Below are positions 58,367 through 64,000 of a stretch of DNA of 64,000 bases, in pieces. Made by a program: the position numbers and the translations under genes. Source of the stretch: Dacryopinax spathularia (lineage: Eukaryota > Basidiomycota > Dacrymycetes > Dacrymycetales > Dacrymycetaceae). Below the pieces are notes generated by a model. The model ran no database searches and was not told where the DNA came from. It was given only the letters and a program-made list of their open reading frames with translations. Numbering within the stretch: position 1 is the first letter of the stretch; each line of letters begins with the position of its first letter. Location: positions 1,669,429 through 1,733,428 of the forward strand of contig JBBPFI010000007.1 of the NCBI GenBank assembly GCA_037974965.1, written 5' to 3'.

Positions 58367-59640
58367 GCTGCACGACCTCACACACGACAGGTACTTCTAG
58401 GTATGCGGCAGTCCAGCGCAGTGTAGACGCGGTTCTCTCCCTCCGTCGGATACATTTTGTTAAAGAAAATACTGGCACAGGTAATGAAATGGCTGCATAC
58501 AAGGTCAGCACGACCTTCGACAGAGGGGCGTAGCCCGGGCAGACCCACACCCACGCAATGACCCTTGGAGCGACTTTTGCAGACGATAACCCTCTTGATG
58601 CCTCATCAGAACCTTTGTGCAGACCTGTAGCAGGCTACAGTGGCGGCCGAAACTTTCCACACCACGATCCTGCATGCTTCATTGTTAGGGCACACCACAA
58701 TAACAAGGCTACTGCTGGTGAACAGAGAGACATGGTAGCATCCAGAGAGGGTAAAAGAGGTCTCTGAGGATGACAGAGAAAGTATTGGATCAAATGCCTT
58801 GGTAGTTAAAACATTGGAATTTCCCCAGAGACCGGATCTAAGTGGATCAAGGCCCTAAAGGCTCTTTATTTATACCCAGGAGCCCTAAAGGCTATCCCAT
58901 GCTGTGGGAGGTTCTGGAAGACCTCAGAAAACAAGGGGAATGAGTGAGGGATGAGCAGTGCACAGCAGTATAGTCATCTACAGTTCAATTCCCGACATTG
59001 CATACTGGTAGACTTGCATATCTCCTGAACTTGCATGGGCCCACACATCCACTGAGTCTGTTCCTGAGTGACCACTTAGTGATTATGCAAACGACTCTAA
59101 CAATACATTTGTATACTTGGTGGATGCAAGTTTATTATGTGTATGCATTGTCACAGCACCTTCTAACCCTGGCACCATGCACCAATGGGCACTGGTGAGC
59201 AGAATGCCCTTTTCTGACTGGTCTGGGCTTATCACTCATCCAATTTTGATGGGACAAAGGGGAGAATGTACCTCGTCATTTCCTCTCTCACCCTGCCAAG
59301 TTTTGATATAGGTTAATTATTGATGATGTGTCGAATGGTGGCTCCCGCAGGGACAAGTCTAAATAGCTTGGATCTTAGTGAACGGTCTGACCGTTAACAA
59401 CAATGCCGCTGGAATAGTCAATCGTTTGCGGCCTTCCACCCCTCCTATCTAAGTATGAAATGTATAAGGCTGGACATGGGTCGGACATACCCCTTCTGCA
59501 AAGTGAATGTGTCAGGAACGTGTCTGTGGGGTCCAGGAGGGTACCAGGGGTCCTTGGAAGGTGCTGGGTGGCATCTTGGGCCTTGGGGGTAGCCCGGTTC
59601 CTGCGATATTGCAGGTTCAGTGCTGCACTATGGGGGGGGT
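58367..59640. other. Subtelomeric gene-poor DNA
   Basis: No gene supported. About 58,740-59,340 is visibly more AT-rich than the flanking genes and includes GCTCTTTATTTATACCCAGG near 58860, preceded and followed by the direct repeat GCCCTAAAGGCT (58853 and 58882); this could be a worn LTR or other repeat, which I cannot confirm. Confidence 0.35.
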
Positions 59641-60040
59641 ATGCCACCATGCTCTACAGCGTGAATCCTGATGACTAATGGCGTTTTTCGATGACTAATT
59701 GGGTCTGGGAGTCAGATGGGCACGATTAGTCATCACCAATCTTGATTAGTCATGCGGGAATGGTGCGCGGTTGCTGTTTTGGCAGGGGGCTAGATGGCCC
59801 TTCATCAAAGGTACGGCACAGCACTCTGCAGCGGGATTCCTGATGACTAATCGTGTTTTTAGGTGACTAATTGACCTATAGAAGCAGTCTGCACCGATTA
59901 GTCATCAGGGATCTGCCTTGCTGATGGAGAAACGGCTGCTGCAGGATATTGCAGGTGATCAGGGATTGCACCATGCGCCAGGCAGCCCGCAACAGAAATT
60001 CTCATGACTAATCGTGACATTTGGTGACTAATCCTACAGG
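59640..60040. repeat. Subtelomeric ~165-bp tandem repeat rich in TGACTAAT
   Basis: Units start near 59671, 59841 and 60003, each ATGACTAAT followed by about 15 nt and a second TGACTAAT, then (in the first two) the inverted ATTAGTCAT about 45 nt later. Preceding sequence in the first two (CTGCAGCG or CTACAGCG, then ATTCCTGATGAC-like) is also shared. TGACTAA resembles an AP-1/Gcn4-type half-palindromic site. Confidence 0.7.
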
Positions 60041-60126
60041 GGTCTATGGGTGAGTACGGATAGGGGTTGAGGGTAGGGTACGCCGAAAATGCGGCCCGAA
60101 ACCTCCCTATCTCCCTATCCGTAACA

Positions 60127-60319
60127 CCCATCACCTCCCCGCAGGCGAGCTCGTGATGGGTTGGCACGCATTTGAACCCATCACGAGCTCGCGCGCGAGG
60201 AGGTGATGGAAAAACGCTTACGAACCCATCACCTCCTCGCGCGCGAGCTCGTGAAGGGGCTGTGCTAAGCGAAAAAGCGGCCCAACCCATCACGAGCTCG
60301 CCTGCAAGCTCATGATGGG
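60127..60319. repeat. Four ~34-bp palindromes
   Basis: Imperfect inverted repeats at 60127-60160, 60177-60209, 60225-60258 and 60286-60319, each CCCATCAC at one end and GTGATGG or similar at the other, with AGCTCG and CGCGCGCG or CAGGCG at the centre. Spacing about 50, 48 and 61 bp. Confidence 0.8.
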
Positions 60320-60550
60320 TTGGCACGGGTCATTCGTTAGGCGCACGCTGCAATGCTCGCAGCACATCCACCATCCCCGTAACCCCTCTCTTGCATCTCC
60401 GTTGCACCGTATCGTCCTTTGCCTCTTTCCAAGGCCTCCTTGGGCCGCCTACAGCGTAATATACATATAATACATTATAATACAAGGTATCCTTTCTTTA
60501 TATACAGCCTCTACGTTTGTTTCGTCGTGCTCCCTTTATCCGCTCCCGAC

Positions 60551-63500
60551 TTAGACTCCACGCGGGTTCAGCTCGAGCCGGGACGAGTGCATGCTGCGTG
60601 TCAGATTACGCAACATCTCCTGCGTCATCGGGGCATGCCGTTGCTGCACTGTCGCCCTCTTGTCTGGGCTTGCGCCCGTATTGCGCTGTGCGGGACGCTG
60701 CAACATACCTGTAGCTTCCCAGTGTGCAATGTCTGCATCCGACCAGATATGCCGTAGCCCTTCTTTGTGCTGTCCTCGTTCCCAGCAGTCCTTGATCTCC
60801 CTCCAGAGCGCTTCGATCCGGCTATGCTTGGCCATTCGCCAGTATTTGATGCCGTTCGTTTGGCGCTGGCGTGGACCACGCTTACCCAGCATGTCCTTGT
60901 GCGGGCTGAGGACGGTGTAGAAGCCCCAGGATGCGAACAGACCCCAATGCAAGGCATGGTTCGCTGCGGTCATTAGCAGAGCATCCATCCCGTATCCAGT
61001 CACACTCACAGGTCTTTGTCTTCATCATCGCATCTGTCAGCCCCCAATGTGTCGCAAGATCCTCCTGCTGATCGTAGAGCATGTCCATCAGCCAGGCGAT
61101 GAACGAGGCAGCCACGATCCCCACGTGGGTTGTCCCTGCGGCACGCTCTGGCACCAGCATTACCATGTTCTTCACCATGTTGCGTGCATCCTCGACCGTG
61201 TTGAGACGTGCGTTTGGGTTGGATGCCATGTATCGGTATCGTGGGTGGATCTTGCAGAGCAGCGTGGCACAGAATAGGATGTACTGGTGCAGGTCGGTCT
61301 CGATCCGCTCCTCGAAGAGCGCACGGAGGTGCTCGAATGCCGGTCGATACTGTGCACCTGTCGCCCCACGCCCCCCGCCCTTGCAGAGGTCTTCAAAGCC
61401 GTTGTTCATCTCCTCGGACAGGTCCCTGCAGAAGGTTGGAATCGACCAGAGCGTTGGCGGGAGCTGAGCTTTCCAGGCATGCGGCCGGGGGTTGACACGG
61501 TCGCGTTCGGCCTGGATCTGCATCGTCACGTACTCGTCCTCATCCGCAGGCACATAACGGCCAGACCGGGCCTGCCGGGCGTTGTCATCGACCACGTGGA
61601 TGCAGTGAAGCGCACTGGCCCAGAGACCGCGCCGACCAGCCCAAGGCACAATGTTTCAGCCTTGACGCCCTGAGCACATGGCACATGGCGTCCCGTAACC
61701 AGCCGATCACTTGCTCGTGCAGCTCGGCCGGCGTGCCACGGGTCAAATGCCCGATCGCAGTCTGCAGGACGGACAGGGTGAGCATACGGCGCTTACCAAA
61801 GAAAGGAGATCCCATCGCCCTCTTCCCCCGTGCCATCTTCAGCATCAGATCGACAAGGTCCACTGTCGATATGGTCGCACGCTGGACAGAGAGAGGGAAT
61901 GCTGGGACGAGGTCTTCTGTGCCGAGCATGCACGTGATGTACGTATACCCATTGGTGGCATCGAGGGGCATTCCTTCGGCCTTCCATTCGTTGATGGCGC
62001 GCTCTCGTCGGTCGATCACCTGGCTGACCAATGCATGGCGTTCTCCGGCACGCCAGAGCGACATTCGACTGGTGCTCACAAGCAGGCCTGCAGCTGAAAG
62101 GGCGTTCTCCTGGATCTCCTGCCGGTACGCCTCGATGATCTGCTGCGCTGCTGCCTGGCGAAGGGCGGAGCCGCTGCCATTCCCTTGCTCTGCGAGCATG
62201 TCGAGGCGCCACTCGAGCTCGAAACGGCGACGATAGGCTAGGCCGGCCTCCTTACCAAAGTGTGCCGTGATCGCACTTACCGCTACGGATGCACGGAGCC
62301 CGCCCTGAATGGGCCGTGGCCATGCGCTGGGCACAAGCTGGCCTTGCGGCCCTCCCGCCCAGAACGACTTGAGCATGGTCGGCACACCGTTCTCACGGAT
62401 CGAAGACCACAGGCCCGCAGCACGGTAGACAGGCCCTGAGATTGTGCGCATGTCCCCCGTCTGGGCCAGCGCAATGTTCCGGAGGCAGATTGCGATGCCC
62501 TCGATGAGATACCAGGGACAAGGACGTGTCCCGTTGTTGGTGATCGTCATCGCATCCTTCCACACACGGCGCGCTCTGACCGTCCAGAACCATGCCGCGT
62601 CCAGAAGCAGGTTCGGATAGACCTGTGCGTGATGTCAGGCGTTGCGCTGGATGCTGCATGAAGCGTACGGAAGGCCTGTGCACAAGCAGCGATGCCCGGA
62701 ACTGTGCTGAGGGCAGACCCGAATAATACACCGTTGTCATCGGCTTGAGGAGCTTGCTGACCACCCAGCTAGATCGGTCCGTTAACACACCATGCGTGCG
62801 CGGAAAGGGAAGAGATTTACCTTCCGCTACGATGCTCAGGGGCAAGCCTGTCTGGGTGGATGACGAGCTCCATCTCCGAGCGGATCCCGAGCGATCCCTC
62901 ACCTTGCCGGATGCGTGTCGCGGTCTTGTCGAAGCTTGACTGCCGATTGAGACGCTCGATCATCTCATGCACCTTGCGTTCAAACCCGCCCCCAACGCCA
63001 CAGACACCCAACGCAGCGGCCTCCTGACCAAGACTGATCTCGTGCTCGTCTGTCGAGTTCCGGAAGACCTTCTTCTGTGCCGAGTAGCCCTGCCATTTGA
63101 TGCACTCAAACGGGTCAGGCCCCGCTATCTCCTCACCTTGCTCGTTTTCGCTCGGCACCATATACCGTTGGTTCAGGCGCTGGAGGACGGTGGCGAAAAA
63201 GCTTGGGAGGGTGTTTGCCTGGATGTTGCACGCGTCCTTGGTGAAGCCGAGCGGATAGAACGCTGCGCCCTGGCCTCCACGTTCCCTCCCAAGAAACTCT
63301 GCCTTCATCCGGTTGTAGTCGCAGAGCACCGCACACTCTTCCCCATCCTCATCTTTCACTCTGCGTGCCACTGACTCAGCGCGTCATGTCTTTACGAGCG
63401 AGCGTACTGACCTTTGGACCATGGCGAGCGCACAGACAAAGCGGCCGATGGCCTCAAACCTGTACAAGGCGTCCCACCTCTTCTTGAAGTTGTCCCATGC

Positions 63501-63895
63501 CGTGCGGGTCTCCGAGATCGGGTTGTCCTGGCCGTACTTGAGGGTGACCGAGAAGGGCTCGTGGTTGAGAAAGAATGGATCGAGGGGCTGCATAAGGCCT
63601 GCGAAGATTTCGTAGCTGGTTGTCATGATCCGGTGCAGGTCTTCCACCTCATCCGGTGAGAGGATGACGTGACCGTGCCTGCGCGGCCATGGTGAGCGAG
63701 CGATTCAGGGATACGGGAAGCATGCGGAGGGGTACGTACACAAGCGTGGACACATCTTCATCTCCCCAGTGCAGCATGCTCTCGGAGACGATGTTCTTGC
63801 CTGGCAGCTGGGCACAGCACCAGCAGAGGAAGCCACGGAAGTAGCGCATGCGCCTGATCCAGCGTTCCTTGCCGTCATGATTGCCTTGCAAACGC
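60551..63895 (-). CDS. Unknown subtelomeric protein, 5' end lost at telomere
   Basis: Seven exons (63895-63740, 63678-63412, 63360-62821, 62768-62669, 62622-61661, 61614-61010, 60963-60551) join in frame to over 1,000 codons ending at a stop; no family recognised. Seen: RYFRGFLCWCCAQLPG, ILSPDEVEDLHRIM, AWDNFKKRWDALYRFEAIGR, GFERKVHEMIERLNRQSSFD, GYTYITCMLGTEDLVPAFPL, HWGLFASWGFYTVLSPHKDM; mostly helical, no helicase motifs. The frame has no ATG upstream of the first exon and remains open into the telomere C-strand. The intron 61660-61615 reads best as GC-AG. Intact downstream, so recently expressed or still expressed. Confidence 0.7.
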
Positions 63896-63901
63896 TTAGG
63901 G

Positions 63902-63942
<41 letters not shown>

Positions 63943-64000
63943 GGTTAGGGTTAGGGTTAGGGTTAGGGTTAGGGTTAGGGTTAGGGTTAGGGTTAGGGTT
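63896..64000 (+). repeat. Telomere, TTAGGG repeats
   Basis: About 17 repeats to the end of the window, so this is a chromosome right end. One TTTAGGG variant occurs near 63919, the third or fourth unit from the inner edge; the rest are exact. Confidence 0.98.

Noticed and set aside
58853-58900. LTR retrotransposon remnant around the GCCCTAAAGGCT repeats
   Set aside because: TATTTATA and a short direct repeat are suggestive, but no TG...CA ends, primer site or coding remnant could be found.
60551-63895. Telomere-linked RecQ-like helicase
   Set aside because: This is the usual fungal subtelomeric gene, but no Walker A, DEAH or other helicase motif is present in any frame of this gene.
1-64000. 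CRISPR arrays, rRNA or tRNA genes
   Set aside because: None seen by eye; the organism is a eukaryote, and no tRNA-like set of stems was found. A tRNAscan-type search would be decisive.

Overview
The window is the right end of a chromosome of a filamentous or yeast-like fungus, most likely a basidiomycete. Reasons: nearly every gene is cut by several introns of about 45-60 nt, the gene set is fungal (GPI-anchored thaumatin-like protein, CE8 pectin methylesterase, AIM3/BBC1-type protein), and the sequence ends in about 105 nt of TTAGGG telomere repeat. I cannot name the species. All exon models were joined by hand from reading frame, splice sites and family resemblance, and most sum to whole codons.

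Layout. 0.1-15.3 kb is ordinary host sequence: cyanase (-), very-long-chain enoyl-CoA reductase TSC13 (+), GET4 (-), a SET-domain protein (-), a weak hypothetical ORF beside a run of 24 G, an MFS sugar transporter (+), a DUF4604/KIAA1143-like protein (-), a secreted or anchored amidase (-) and the mRNA 3'-processing zinc-finger protein YTH1 (-). About 15.4-27.5 kb is a large Helitron-type island: an intronless 2,021-residue Rep/helicase (+), three accessory genes of unknown function (+), and a complete ten-exon RPA1 (replication protein A large subunit) gene on the opposite strand. A GCGC-centred, partly palindromic motif is scattered densely over all of it. 28.2-47.9 kb returns to housekeeping genes: NADP isocitrate dehydrogenase, a small coiled-coil presumed mitochondrial protein, an AIM3/BBC1-like protein, a small hypothetical gene, a second MFS sugar transporter, mitochondrial intermediate peptidase, a small membrane protein, TFIIH subunit TFB2 and DNA primase PRI2 (divergent, 143 bp apart) and a gankyrin/NAS6-like ankyrin protein.

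At 48.04-49.23 kb sits a 1,196-bp transposon with long terminal inverted repeats and a perfect 10-bp target duplication. It looks like a non-autonomous Mutator-like (Pack-MULE-like) element carrying a broken piece of an H3K9 methyltransferase-type gene. 49.3-58.4 kb holds an LRR protein, a dienelactone-hydrolase/SnoaL-like protein, a RING-like protein, a pectin methylesterase and a GPI-anchored thaumatin-like protein.

58.4-64.0 kb is subtelomere: gene-poor DNA, a ~165-bp tandem repeat rich in TGACTAAT, four ~34-bp palindromes, and one large unknown gene running away from the telomere. Its open frame has no start codon and continues straight into the telomere repeat, so it appears to be 5'-truncated by telomere addition. 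The most promising candidates for something new are the Helitron-RPA1 island with its dispersed motif, the Pack-MULE with the methyltransferase fragment, and the telomere-truncated subtelomeric gene.
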